Shown: piece by piece, positions 45,247 through 54,332 of the stretch
How the letters are laid out: each line of letters starts with the position of its first letter
Numbering within the stretch: the stretch's first letter is position 1
NCBI RefSeq assembly: GCF_040529335.1
Contig: NZ_CP159534.1
Location: forward strand, 8,060,001-8,124,000
DNA from: Streptomyces sp. HUAS MG91
GTDB taxonomy: Bacteria; Actinomycetota; Actinomycetes; Streptomycetales; Streptomycetaceae
DNA length: 64,000 bases
Direction of reading: 5' to 3'
Notes under the pieces: model-generated
Databases searched by the model: none
Seen by the model: only the letters and a program-made list of their open reading frames with translations
What the model was told of the DNA's origin: nothing
Position numbers and translations under genes: made by a program

Positions 45247-45984
45247 ATGCGCGCCGAAGAGGTCCGCCGCCACGTCACCACCCCGCTGACCACCCCCGTC
45301 TATCCGCCCCGCGCCACCCGCTTCACCGACCGCGAGTACTTCAACGTCCTGTACCGGACCGACCCCGAAGCGCTGCGCGCCGTCGTCCCCGAACCGCTCG
45401 AGATCGACGAGCCCCTGGTCCGCTTCGAGATCATGAAGATGGGGGACGTCGAGGGCTACGGCCCCTACCTGGAGTGCGGCCAGGTCGTCCCCGTACGCCT
45501 CGGCGACGAGCACGGGGAGTACCTGCACGCCATGCACCTGGACAACTTCGGCGCCACCGCGGCCGGCCGGGAGCTGAGCGCGTACCCGAAGACGATCGGC
45601 TCCCCGGCCCTGTTCGCCGATCACGGCGCGCTCGTCGGCACCCTGGACTACGGGACCCAGCGCGTCGCCACCGCCACGATGCCCTACAAGTGGGAACCCC
45701 TGGACACGGCCGCGGCCCGGGAGCAGATCACGGTGCCGACCTACGCCGTCAAGATCGTCCCGAGCCTCGACTGGCAGCTCCGGTCCAGCCGCCTGGTCCG
45801 CACCCGCATCACCGACGTCACGGTCAAGGCGGCCTACCAGGGACCGGCCCGCCTCCAGCTGTCCGCACACGTCATGGCGCCGCTCGCGGACCTGCCGGTC
45901 CTGGAGATTGTCTCCGCCAGCCACATCCTCACGGACCTGACGCTGGCCCCGATGGAGCCGGTGCACGACTACCTCGCGGCGTAG
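45247..45984 (+). CDS. Acetoacetate decarboxylase-like protein
   Basis: 245 residues, normal family length. It has the acetoacetate-decarboxylase fold pattern: VRFEIMKMGDVEGYGPY, HLDNFGATAAGRELSAYPK, and a Schiff-base lysine at Lys115, the same position as in the clostridial enzyme. The adjacent Lys116 of that enzyme is Thr116 here, so activity may differ; members of this superfamily include other decarboxylases and aldolases. CAGGAGACCGCCC precedes the ATG. Divergent from the hydroxyacyl-CoA dehydrogenase across the double operator. Confidence 0.82.
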   Translation: MRAEEVRRHVTTPLTTPVYPPRATRFTDREYFNVLYRTDPEALRAVVPEPLEIDEPLVRFEIMKMGDVEGYGPYLECGQVVPVRLGDEHGEYLHAMHLDNFGATAAGRELSAYPKTIGSPALFADHGALVGTLDYGTQRVATATMPYKWEPLDTAAAREQITVPTYAVKIVPSLDWQLRSSRLVRTRITDVTVKAAYQGPARLQLSAHVMAPLADLPVLEIVSASHILTDLTLAPMEPVHDYLAA

Positions 45985-46061
45985 GGCATCCTCGAACCCC
46001 GCGCCGGGGCCGCCACGGCCGCCGCGGCCGACACCCGCCGACCGGATCCGAAGGGGCGCGC

Positions 46062-47240
46062 ATGGCACAGGACGAGGCCCGACTCCGCCGCCACCTGGCG
46101 TCCTCCCTGCTGGACGACATCGACGGCATCACCGGACGACTGGTGTCCGACATCTGCGCCCACAGCGCGCTCTACGCCTCCGGGCGCCCGGTCCCCCTCG
46201 CCGACCTGCGCGCGATCTGCCGCGACAATCTCGTCCTGGTCGTCAAGGACTTCGGCCGGATGCCCGCGGGCGCCGACGACTTCACGGCCGCGGCCACCGA
46301 GACCGGACGGCGCAGAGCCGGACAGGGGATGCCGCTGGACACCGTGCTGATGGCGTACCGGCGCGGCGGCCGCGTCCTGTGGCAGGCCATGACGGAACCG
46401 CTCAGGGGCCGCCCGGCGGGCGAACAGGACCTCGCGCTCGACGTCGCCGGAGCGCTGTGGGAGACCATCGACCGGTTCTCGACCGTGATGTCCGACGCCT
46501 ACCGCCTCGCCCAACTCGAACTCCAGCACCGCAGGGAGTCCCGCCGCGGCGCCTTCCTCGAAGCCCTCCTGGAGGGGCGCGGCAGCGACCCCGCCGTGGC
46601 CGCGGCGGCGTCCGCCGCACTGGGGATCCCGGTCACCGACAGCTACGTGGTCGTGGTCATCGACCAGAACCCCGCCGACCCCGCCGCCCCCGAGCCCGTA
46701 CTGAAGGAGGCGGACCTGTGGTCGTTCTGGCGCACACGGGCCGCACGCAGTACGGGACTTGTGCGCCTCGCGTCGCTGGAGCCGGCGAAGCTCGCCGCCG
46801 TGCTCCGCACCGCACGCCTGGGCGCCGTCGGCATGTCACCCGCGTTCCGGAGCCTCGCGGACGCCGACACCGCGCTGCGCCTGGCGGAGCGCGCGCTCGG
46901 GACGCTGTCCCCCCACAGCGGCGAGGTGGCGGAGCTCGACGAGCGCCTTGTCGAGGCGATGCTCACCGGCGACGCCGAGATGGCCGACCGGATCGTCGCC
47001 CGCTATCTGGGAGGCGTCCCGGAGTGCGGACCGGACGCCGTGCTGCTGATGGACACCCTGAACACGTGGCTGGCCATGGGGTGCTCGGCGCCGCGCACGG
47101 CGGAACGCCTGTACTGCCATCGCAACACCATCCTGAACCGTCTGGAGCGGATCTCCGAGATCACGGGCTGGTCCATCGAGTCCGGCGAGGCGCGCCTGGG
47201 CTGGGCACTGGCCCTGCGCGCGGCGCGCGTGCCGCGCTGA
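46062..47240 (+). CDS. PucR/CdaR-type helix-turn-helix regulator
   Basis: 392 residues. The C-terminal DNA-binding domain has TLNTWLAMGCSAPRTAERLYCHRNTILNRLERI, here broken as TLNTWLAMGCS and RTAERLYCHRNTILNRLERI, the PucR-type HTH. The middle region (about 185-300) is a GGDEF-like sensor domain, and the N-terminal 160 residues are helical, of RsbR-like type (LVSDICAHSALYASG). It regulates an unknown target, perhaps the neighbouring decarboxylase-like gene. GAAGGGGCG precedes the ATG. Confidence 0.88.
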   Translation: MAQDEARLRRHLASSLLDDIDGITGRLVSDICAHSALYASGRPVPLADLRAICRDNLVLVVKDFGRMPAGADDFTAAATETGRRRAGQGMPLDTVLMAYRRGGRVLWQAMTEPLRGRPAGEQDLALDVAGALWETIDRFSTVMSDAYRLAQLELQHRRESRRGAFLEALLEGRGSDPAVAAAASAALGIPVTDSYVVVVIDQNPADPAAPEPVLKEADLWSFWRTRAARSTGLVRLASLEPAKLAAVLRTARLGAVGMSPAFRSLADADTALRLAERALGTLSPHSGEVAELDERLVEAMLTGDAEMADRIVARYLGGVPECGPDAVLLMDTLNTWLAMGCSAPRTAERLYCHRNTILNRLERISEITGWSIESGEARLGWALALRAARVPR

Positions 47241-47361
47241 CGTCCGACGATGTGAAACCGCACAGGGGCCGGGCGCCACGGTTGGGCGACTGCCACTGGC
47301 CGGTCACGGAGCGGGGCACCCAGGATGTGCGGGACCTGATCACATCCACGGGAGGTCTGTG

Positions 47362-48351
47362 ATGGGAGAGCGGTTCCGGCGCGCGACGGTCATCGCCGCC
47401 ACGATGGGCATGGCGCTGACGTTCCTGACGCACGGGGCGGTCGCCGCCCCGGGACACGACGAGCGCGGCACCTACGTCAACGCCGCGGGCAAGGTGGACT
47501 ACGAGGTGCACCTGCCGCCCGCGTACCGGCCGGGCAAGAAGCTGCCGGTGGTGGTCGCCCTGCACGGCTGCGGCATGACCGGCTTCGCGGACAACTCGAT
47601 GAAGGACATGACCCGGTTCAACCGGACCGCCGACACCGAGGGGTTCATCGTCGTCTATCCGTCGCAGGATCCGCTGCGCAATCTGCTCCGCTGCTGGAAC
47701 GCGATCGAACCCGCGCACCAGCACCGGGACAGCGGCGAGCCCTCCCTGATCGCGGGCCTCACACGCGAAGTGGTGCGAAGCCATCACGCCGACGCCACGC
47801 GGGTGCACGTCGCCGGAGCCTCGTCGGGCGCCGGTCTCGCCGTCGTCATGGCGGTCACCTACCCGGACGTGTACGCGTCGGCGGCCTCCCTGGCCGGCGG
47901 CGAGTACGCCTTCGACAGGGTCAAGCCCGAGCCGGACGCGGTCAGCCCGGTGGACACCGCGAAGCTGGCCCATGCCGAGATGGGACGGCGCGCCCGCCAG
48001 GTGCCGCTGCTGATCGAACAGGGGAGCGCCGACACGACGGTGCCGCCGTGGATGGCCGAACGGCTGGCCTCGCAGTGGGCCGCCGTCGACGACCTGGCCC
48101 CGGACGGCAGGCTCGACGGAGACGTGGACGACATGCCCGACGCCACCCGCCGCGTGGACGCGCCGGGGGAGCGGCCCTACACCCGCACCCGGTACACGGC
48201 ACGCGGCGGCGGACCGGTGTTGATCGAGAAGTACGAGGTGGAAGGCCTCGCGCACAAGTGGCCGGGCGGCGGCAGCGGTCCGTTCGCGGATCCGCTGGGC
48301 CCGGACATGACCTCGATCATGTGGGACTTCTTCGCCGATCGGCACCTGTGA
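47362..48351 (+). CDS. Secreted PHB depolymerase / feruloyl esterase-like hydrolase
   Basis: 329 residues. A signal peptide (VIAATMGMALTFLTHGAVAA) precedes an esterase domain of the PhaZ/LpqC type: VHLPPAYRPGKKLPVVVAL, HGCGMTGFADNS, nucleophile Ser154 in GASSGAG, aspartate in QGSADTTVPP and histidine in GLAHKWPGG. It hydrolyses extracellular polyesters or hydroxycinnamoyl esters. ATG was preferred to the adjoining GTG because GGGAGGT is then five bases away. The 3' end overlaps the convergent ion-channel gene by 35 bases. Confidence 0.9.
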   Translation: MGERFRRATVIAATMGMALTFLTHGAVAAPGHDERGTYVNAAGKVDYEVHLPPAYRPGKKLPVVVALHGCGMTGFADNSMKDMTRFNRTADTEGFIVVYPSQDPLRNLLRCWNAIEPAHQHRDSGEPSLIAGLTREVVRSHHADATRVHVAGASSGAGLAVVMAVTYPDVYASAASLAGGEYAFDRVKPEPDAVSPVDTAKLAHAEMGRRARQVPLLIEQGSADTTVPPWMAERLASQWAAVDDLAPDGRLDGDVDDMPDATRRVDAPGERPYTRTRYTARGGGPVLIEKYEVEGLAHKWPGGGSGPFADPLGPDMTSIMWDFFADRHL

Positions 48352-49225
48352 GGGACTGCCGCGGCGCCGGCAGGGCCGCCAGGCTCGCCTCCAGGTCGTC
48401 GAGGGCCCGGCGCGCCGTGGCGATCCGGGCGCGTACGTCGTCCTCGGAACCCGTCGCCGCGGCGGGTTCCCCGGCCCGGGGCTCCTCCATCGCGCGGGCC
48501 TCGTCCAGCGAGGTGATCACGACTCCGATGAGGACGTTGACCAGGACGAAGGAGGCCATGAGGACGTAGGAGGCGTAGTAGAAGATGCTCCAGCGCGAGA
48601 TCTCCAGACCGCCGTGCACCGCGTCGCCGAGACCGTCCAGTGTCATGAGCAGGAACAGGGTGAGGATCGCGCGGCCGATCGACCCGAAGTGTTCGGGGTT
48701 GTCGTCGGCGAAGAAGACCCAGCCCACCATCGCGTACACGTACAGCAGCAGCCCTCCCACCAGCAGGAAACTGACCGTGCCGGGCAGGCTGCGGCCGACC
48801 GCGACCAGCACGATGCGGAGCTGGGGGAGGAAGCGGGCGGTGCGCAGCACGCGGGCCAGGCGCAGCAGCCGCAGCACGGTGGCGTTCTCGCGGACGAGGG
48901 GCAGGAACGCGCACAGCACCACGGCGAGGTCGAACACGTTCCACCGGTCGCGCCAGAAGTCGCGCGGCCGGTCGAGGTGGGCGGCGATCCGCAGCGCGAT
49001 CTCGGCGGTGAAGACGGCGAGGAAGGCGTGCTCGACCACCTTCAGCTCGTCGTCGAACCGGTCGGTGACCCCGCTGTAGGTCTCGACACCGAGGACGGCG
49101 GCGTTGCCGAGGATCACCACGAAGACGGTGACGGCGAACCAGCGTGCCTCTGTCACGGCACGACAGCGGGCGGCCAGGGCCGCGCGGCGGGAGGGCCCGC
49201 TTAAGGGGATCGGGTTGCTGCTCAC
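48317..49225 (-). CDS. NavBac-type voltage-gated ion channel
   Basis: 302 residues with six membrane segments: S1 VFVVILGNAAVLGVE, S4 with regularly spaced arginines (VLRLLRLARVLRTARFLPQL), pore helix and filter LMTLDGLGDA, and S6 SYVLMASFVLVNVLIGVVI. A cytoplasmic helix with coiled-coil character follows. The filter TLDGLGD differs from the sodium-selective TLESWAS, so ion preference is uncertain. GTG is chosen; a TAAGAT hexamer lies 9 bases upstream and no ribosome site is visible, suggesting a leaderless message. Codon 8 is TTA. The end overlaps the esterase gene. Confidence 0.87.
   Translation of the reverse strand: MSSNPIPLSGPSRRAALAARCRAVTEARWFAVTVFVVILGNAAVLGVETYSGVTDRFDDELKVVEHAFLAVFTAEIALRIAAHLDRPRDFWRDRWNVFDLAVVLCAFLPLVRENATVLRLLRLARVLRTARFLPQLRIVLVAVGRSLPGTVSFLLVGGLLLYVYAMVGWVFFADDNPEHFGSIGRAILTLFLLMTLDGLGDAVHGGLEISRWSIFYYASYVLMASFVLVNVLIGVVITSLDEARAMEEPRAGEPAAATGSEDDVRARIATARRALDDLEASLAALPAPRQSLTGADRRRSPT
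49202..49204 (-). promoter_or_regulatory. TTA codon (codon 8) in the ion-channel gene
   Basis: In-frame TTA near the start makes the channel a candidate bldA-dependent gene. If translation began after it the codon would be irrelevant, but the next in-frame start would cut into S1. Confidence 0.6.
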
Positions 49226-49252
49226 AGGAATTGGATCTTACGCGGCCCTCGC

Positions 49253-49378
49253 GTGCGTGAGGCGTGCGAGCAGGTCGTCCAGGGCGCCGAGCGCGTCGCC
49301 GCCGTCGACGGGGAACTCAATACGCGCGAGAAGGAACTCGTCGCCGAACTGCGCAACCGCTGCCGGCTACGCCCCTAG
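49253..49378 (+). pseudogene. Short coding-like fragment, possibly TerB-like
   Basis: One frame reads REACEQVVQGAERVAAVDG, then ELNTREKELVAELRNRC, and then a stop. The helix pattern and the acidic AVDGELNTREKEL recall TerB-type proteins. There is no ribosome site or room for a full gene between the channel start and the stop. Likely the tail of a decayed gene. Confidence 0.3.
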
Positions 49379-49620
49379 GACACACCTACGTTCCCTCCGC
49401 CGGCGCCGCGTGACAGCTCCCCGCCGGCGACGGGAGCCCGCTCCGTGCCCATGGATCCACGCCGGCCGCCACTGACCCGTCGGCGGCGTCACCCGTTCTG
49501 CCCAACGGGACCCCGGTTGCCTCCAGGTGCCCGTCCGAGCAGGCGCGACGCGGCCGATCGTCGGAACATGGGAGAACGCGGGAGAAGGCAGAACGGGCCG
49601 AGCAGACGGGAGTGCCGCAG

Positions 49621-51405
49621 GTGGCCGATGGGCACGAGCACGGCAGTTCCGGCGAGCGCGACGCCGAGGTGCGCCAGGTCGAGGCCCTCAACCGGCTGGC
49701 AGGCCCCGCCGACGACGGATCTATTGAGGCGCCGGAGCGCGGGCGACACCGCGCATCCGACCTGCTCGTCGCGGGGCACTCGCTGGCGCGGGCCGAATCG
49801 CTCGCGGAGGCGCTCGCCCTGATCTCCCAGCTGTCCGGCACCGAGCTGCCGCTGCGCGGACAGGCGGTGTTCCGCGCGGACCGCGCCTTCCTGCACTGCG
49901 TCGGACACTTCGGTCTGTGCGACGCGGGGGACGAGGCGTTCCGGCTGCCGCTGGACATCGACCACCCCGCCACGCAGGTGACCCGCACCGGACGCCCCGT
50001 GTTCCTGTCCTCCCCGCAGGAGTACCGCGACCGGTTCCCGACCGCCTGGCCGCTCTCCGACCGGGCGGGATCCGAGGCCTGGGCATATCTGCCGCTGGTC
50101 ACCTACGGCCAGCTCACGGGCGTGTGGCTGGCCGCGTTCGACGCCCCCGTACCCATGACCGACGGCCTCGGCACCTTCCTGATGACCCTCGCCCGCCTGC
50201 TCGGCGAGAGCATCGAACAGACCTACAACGGCCGCGCCGACCACGCGCTGTCCCAGAACCTGCGCAGCAGCATGGACCGCGTCGGCCCGGGCGTCGAAGG
50301 CCTCACCGTGGCCGCCCGATACGTCCCCACCGGCGGCGGACTGATGATCGGCGGCGACTGGTTCGACAGCATCGCCCTGCCCGGCGGGCGCCTCGGCCTC
50401 GTGATCGGCGATGTCCAGGGCCACGACGTCCAGGCCGCTGGACTGATGTCCCAGCTGCGCACCGCGATCCACGCCTACGCCGTCGAGGGCCACGGCCCCG
50501 ACGCCGTCATGGTGCGCGCGTCCCACTTCCTGGCGTCGCTGGACGAGGACCGCTTCGCCACCTGCATCTACCTGGAGGCCGACCCGGCCACCGGCATCCT
50601 GCGCATCGCCCGGGCCGGGCATCCGCACCCCGTCCTGCGGCTCCCGGACGGTACCTGTCTCCTCAAGCACGTGCGCGGCGGGCTGCCCCTCGGCCTCGAC
50701 CTGGGAGAGGACGACTACCCGGTCAGCGTCATCACCCTGCGTGCGAACGAGATCCTCATGCTGTGCACCGACGGACTGATCGAGAACGGCGGCCACGACA
50801 TGTACTCCGGCTGGCTCCGCGTCCGCAACGCCCTGACCCCGGGCGCCGCCGAGAACATCGACGGGCTGGCGGACCGGCTCCTGAACGCCGTCGTCGCCCC
50901 GCACACCGCGCAGCCAGGCACCCGCCCCACCTCCTTCACGGAGGACGACATCGCCCTGCTGCTCCTGCGCCGCGATCCGTCCGACCCGTCCGCGGACCAC
51001 CCGGGACGCCATCTGCGGCTGACCCTCGAACAGGACCAGGCCCAGGGGCTCGCCGACGCGCGGATCGAACTCCAGGGACTGCTCCACGACTGGGCGCGCC
51101 CCGAGCACGTCGACACGGTGGTCCTGCTCGCCTCCGAACTCCTCGGCAACGTGCTGGTCCACACCGAATGCGCCGCCGTACTCGGCGCGGAGATCAGCGG
51201 CGTTCAGGGGCGGCGCCACCTGCGGGTCGAGGTCACCGACCGCAGCGACGAGGTCCCGCACCGCCGTGCCCCCGGCGAACTCTCCTCCTCCGGCCGCGGT
51301 CTCGTCCTCCTCGACCTCCTCGCGCATCGCTGGAACATCCGCCCCGAGCCGGAGGGCAAGACCGTGTGGTTCGAACTCGACGAGGACGGGCCGGAGGAAC
51401 CGTGA
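49621..51405 (+). CDS. PP2C/SpoIIE phosphatase with GAF and ATPase domains
   Basis: About 594 residues. The GAF domain (about 45-200) precedes the SpoIIE domain (about 225-430) with MIGGDWFDSIALPGGRLG, VIGDVQGHDVQAAGLM and LCTDGLIENGG, the metal-binding aspartates. A C-terminal RsbW-like ATPase domain has LASELLGNVLVHTE and SGRGLVLLDLLAHRW. It combines anti-anti-sigma phosphatase and anti-sigma kinase functions in one protein, a common Streptomyces layout for stress or developmental sigma control. GTG with ACGGGAG eight bases upstream was preferred over a GTG nine bases earlier. Confidence 0.9.
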   Translation: MADGHEHGSSGERDAEVRQVEALNRLAGPADDGSIEAPERGRHRASDLLVAGHSLARAESLAEALALISQLSGTELPLRGQAVFRADRAFLHCVGHFGLCDAGDEAFRLPLDIDHPATQVTRTGRPVFLSSPQEYRDRFPTAWPLSDRAGSEAWAYLPLVTYGQLTGVWLAAFDAPVPMTDGLGTFLMTLARLLGESIEQTYNGRADHALSQNLRSSMDRVGPGVEGLTVAARYVPTGGGLMIGGDWFDSIALPGGRLGLVIGDVQGHDVQAAGLMSQLRTAIHAYAVEGHGPDAVMVRASHFLASLDEDRFATCIYLEADPATGILRIARAGHPHPVLRLPDGTCLLKHVRGGLPLGLDLGEDDYPVSVITLRANEILMLCTDGLIENGGHDMYSGWLRVRNALTPGAAENIDGLADRLLNAVVAPHTAQPGTRPTSFTEDDIALLLLRRDPSDPSADHPGRHLRLTLEQDQAQGLADARIELQGLLHDWARPEHVDTVVLLASELLGNVLVHTECAAVLGAEISGVQGRRHLRVEVTDRSDEVPHRRAPGELSSSGRGLVLLDLLAHRWNIRPEPEGKTVWFELDEDGPEEP

Positions 51406-51425
51406 CCTTCTGATCGCGGTCCGGG

Positions 51426-52103
51426 TCAGCGCCCGTTGGCGGAGAAGTGCTGGTAGTCCGGGTGCGCCCAGCGGCCGCCCCACTGCCAGCCGACCTTGCG
51501 CATCGCGGTCGTGATCACATCCCCGCGCCGGATCATTCCCTTCACCGGCCGGTCCCGGCGCAGGTAGCGGCGGCCGGCCGGCGGGTAGACGCGGCCCGCG
51601 GTGTCGACGTAGGGGTTCTCCAGCGTGTTGATGTCGATCGCGTCGCCGTAGGAGTGCTGGGACCGCTTTCCCGGACTCCCGGTCACGGCGCGGCAGTTGA
51701 AGGCCGAGGTGTTGTCCTGCTTCATGGCGGCGGTGTCGCTGCCCCGGTACGCGGCCATGACCTTCATCCGCCGGACGGGGAACTTCGCGGCGAAGGCGCG
51801 CCCGAACACGTACAGCATCGGGCTCACGGCCCGGCGGCTGACGATCAGTTCGCCGCGGTGCACCTTGCCGTCGAAGCCCCAGTGGTTCATCCGGATCAGG
51901 CGGAGGTCCTTCGGCGGGACGGGGCAGCCGCGGCGATAGGTGTGCGCCAGTTTCGCGCCGGGAACGGCGGAGACCACGGCGTTCAGGCCGGGCGCGGTCG
52001 CGGGATGGGCGGTGGGGGGCGGCTGTGCCTGCGCGGGCGGAGTGGCCAGCAGGACTGCGGTGACGACGAGAGCGGCCAGCGCGGGACGCGGAGCTTTTTG
52101 CAC
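51426..52103 (-). CDS. Secreted M15-family peptidase (D-Ala-D-Ala carboxypeptidase-like)
   Basis: About 225 residues. A signal peptide (ALAALVVTAVLLATPPAQA) precedes the M15 domain. The zinc motif region RSQHSYGDAIDINTLENPYV gives SxHxxGxAxD, and HPDYQHFS gives the second histidine. Arg/Cys residues around NCRAVTGSPG match VanX/VanY-like enzymes. It trims peptidoglycan stem peptides. The GTG start chosen gives a proper signal peptide; the ribosome site is weak. Divergent from the L,D-transpeptidase gene. Confidence 0.85.
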   Translation of the reverse strand: MQKAPRPALAALVVTAVLLATPPAQAQPPPTAHPATAPGLNAVVSAVPGAKLAHTYRRGCPVPPKDLRLIRMNHWGFDGKVHRGELIVSRRAVSPMLYVFGRAFAAKFPVRRMKVMAAYRGSDTAAMKQDNTSAFNCRAVTGSPGKRSQHSYGDAIDINTLENPYVDTAGRVYPPAGRRYLRRDRPVKGMIRRGDVITTAMRKVGWQWGGRWAHPDYQHFSANGR

Positions 52104-52277
52104 CTTATGACCGTAAATGCGGCTCTCTGGGATGTTCGGCAGGACGGTGCCGCGTCGCCCCGGTGTTGGCGGTGGTCTGCCGTGATTGTCATCGTTTCGT
52201 ATCAGCCGACAGGTCCGTACAACCCCTGTGCCCCGGGGCTGGTCTAGCCGGGCAGGAATCAAGGGAGAGGATCGGTC

Positions 52278-52976
52278 ATGGGGGACCATCGCAGACGGGT
52301 CGTCGGTGTGGCCGCGGTCGCCGGGCTCGTCGCGCCGCTCGCGCTCGCGCTCGGCGCGGCACCGGCGCAGGCGGCCGGAAGTTGTACGACTCAGACGGGA
52401 CCGCGTCAGAAGCAGGTCGAGAAGTTCCTCGGCCGCCCGGTCGACGGCAGGCAGTCAGCCGCCGACTGCAAGGCCATCAAGGCTTTCCAGACGAAGCACG
52501 GCATCACCCCGAACATCGGCTACGCGGGACCGGTCACCTGGGGCGTGATGGACCTGATGAACAAACAGAAGGCCGTCGGCAGGACCCCGAACAAGGCGGG
52601 CAAGTGCCCGGTGAACAAGGGCCGGATCGCCTGCGTCGACCTCACGCTCCAGCTCAGCTGGATCCAGGACGGCAAGGACCTCGTCTACGGGCCGGTCCCG
52701 GTGCGCACGGGCCGTAACGGGTACGAGACGCGCACCGGACTGAAGAAGATCTACTGGCGGCACATCGACCACGTGTCGAGCATCTACCACGTACCGATGC
52801 CGTACAGCCAGTTCTTCGACGGCGGGGAGGCGTTCCACTCGGTGGGCGTCAGCATGTGGAACCCGCCGGGATCGCACGGTTGCGTCAACATGACGAAGAC
52901 CACCGCGAAGAAGTACTGGTCCCTGCTGAAGACCGGAGACGACGTCTTCGTCTACGGCCGCAAGCCGGGCACCTGA
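52278..52976 (+). CDS. Secreted L,D-transpeptidase with peptidoglycan-binding domain
   Basis: 232 residues. The signal peptide (VAGLVAPLALALGAAPAQA) is followed by a peptidoglycan-binding-1-like domain (QVEKFLGRPVDGRQSAADC, FQTKHGIT) and a YkuD catalytic domain with AFHSVGVSMWNPPGSHGCVN, catalytic Cys202 and His200. It makes 3-3 cross-links in the wall. GGGAGAGG lies before the ATG. With the divergent M15 peptidase it forms a small wall-remodelling pair; its stop is 2 bases from the convergent thioredoxin-fold gene. Confidence 0.93.
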   Translation: MGDHRRRVVGVAAVAGLVAPLALALGAAPAQAAGSCTTQTGPRQKQVEKFLGRPVDGRQSAADCKAIKAFQTKHGITPNIGYAGPVTWGVMDLMNKQKAVGRTPNKAGKCPVNKGRIACVDLTLQLSWIQDGKDLVYGPVPVRTGRNGYETRTGLKKIYWRHIDHVSSIYHVPMPYSQFFDGGEAFHSVGVSMWNPPGSHGCVNMTKTTAKKYWSLLKTGDDVFVYGRKPGT

Positions 52977-52978
52977 CC

Positions 52979-53692
52979 CTACGGGACCCCGGCCGCCCGC
53001 AGAACCCCGGCGAAGGAAGCCTCCCGGTAGAGGTCCGCCTCGCTGCCGCCGGCCTTCTCGCCGTCGATGCGCACGGTCGGGGTCCCCTGGACGCCGTCGT
53101 CCCGGAAGGACTTCATCGCCTCGGCGACCCAGGACGCGTACCGGCCGTTCTCGACCGCGCTGTCGAACGCGGGACCGCGCAGACCGTCCACCTTGTCGGC
53201 GATCCTCAGCAGATACGCCGCCGAGTAGACGTCCTGGCGCTCGTCCTCGGGCTGGTTGGCGAAGACCGCCGCGTGGAAGGCGCTGAACTTCCCCGCGTCG
53301 ACGGAGGACCGCAGCGCGTTAGCCGCGTTCACGGAGCCCGAGCCGCCGAGCCGCGCGTCGAGGAACGACGCGATGGTGTACTCGACCTTGACCCTGCCCT
53401 CGCGCACGGGAGCCGCCAGGGCCCGCGCGCCGCCCTGCTCGAACTCCTTGCAGTACGGGCAGCGGGGATCCTCGTAGACCTGCACGGTGTGCGGCGCGTC
53501 GGCCCGGCCCACCACGATCGTCGCGCCGTCCACCCTCGCACTCGCGCCGGACAGGTCGGCGGCGTCGGAGACCTCGCGCACGGCCGGCGTCCCGCCGCCG
53601 CGCGCCCCGCTGTCCCCTGAGGCGCAGCCGCTCAGGACCAGGCCCGCCCCCAGCACGACCGCCGACGCGGTCAGGATCGCTCGCTGTCGCAC
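52979..53692 (-). CDS. DsbA-like thioredoxin-fold lipoprotein
   Basis: 237 residues. The signal ends in the lipobox VLSGC, followed by a Gly/Ser region and a thioredoxin-4 domain. The active site is DPRCPYCKEFE with Cys78 and Cys81. The cis-proline region is GVQGTPTVRIDG. It is an extracytoplasmic disulfide oxidoreductase. GTG with GAGAGGG six bases upstream was chosen over an earlier ATG. Confidence 0.9.
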   Translation of the reverse strand: MRQRAILTASAVVLGAGLVLSGCASGDSGARGGGTPAVREVSDAADLSGASARVDGATIVVGRADAPHTVQVYEDPRCPYCKEFEQGGARALAAPVREGRVKVEYTIASFLDARLGGSGSVNAANALRSSVDAGKFSAFHAAVFANQPEDERQDVYSAAYLLRIADKVDGLRGPAFDSAVENGRYASWVAEAMKSFRDDGVQGTPTVRIDGEKAGGSEADLYREASFAGVLRAAGVP

Positions 53693-53894
53693 GACGCACC
53701 CTCTCGGCTCTCCGATGGCGCAGGACATCCCCGCACGTCTCCACGCTAGGCGCGCCGTACCGGCCGACCGGACGGCGAAAGCCCGGTCCGACCAGGACTT
53801 TCGGCACCTTCCTGCCGGGAATTCCTCCCCGTCGCACCGGGCGCCCGGCGGCGTGCGGTCGCCGACACCCGCGCACCGCCTTAGCGTTTGGGGC

Positions 53895-54332
53895 ATGAGC
53901 GAAGAATCGGGTGAGAAGTCGCTGGAGCAGGATGTCCTCGACGAGCTCGGCGACGACGGGCTCCAGCAGCTCGCGGAGGTGCTGGGCACGGACGCCCCGG
54001 GCGCGCAGGACGTCGTGGGCAACACGGTGTCGGCCCTCTCCGGGGGCCTGCGCGAGCGTTCCGAGGAAGGGCCCGACGGCGCCCGCGAGGTGCGGGAGGC
54101 CATCGACGAAGCGGCCCAGCCGCCCCTCCAGGGCGTGGCCACGCTCGGCGGCCTGGGCGGGCTGGCGTCCGGCGGGCTGCTGGCCGGACTCCTGTCGAGG
54201 ATGAGCCGCCCGGCGGCCAACGTGATCGCGAAGAAGACGGGCCTGCCCGCGGCGAACGTGGCCCGCGGGATCGAGCTGGTCATCCCCGTGATCCTGGCCG
54301 TGCTCAGCAAGCGGGCCACCCGCAAGAAGTAG
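53895..54332 (+). CDS. DUF937/YidB-like protein
   Basis: 145 residues. MSEESGEKSLEQDVLDELGDD, then GLQQLAEVLGTD with a glycine-rich centre (GGLGGLASGGLLAGLLS) and VIPVILAVLSKRATRKK fits the DUF937 family. Function unknown. TAGCGT lies 7 bases before the ATG, so the message may be leaderless, although GGGG also lies just upstream. It is divergent from the thioredoxin-fold gene. Confidence 0.8.
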   Translation: MSEESGEKSLEQDVLDELGDDGLQQLAEVLGTDAPGAQDVVGNTVSALSGGLRERSEEGPDGAREVREAIDEAAQPPLQGVATLGGLGGLASGGLLAGLLSRMSRPAANVIAKKTGLPAANVARGIELVIPVILAVLSKRATRKK

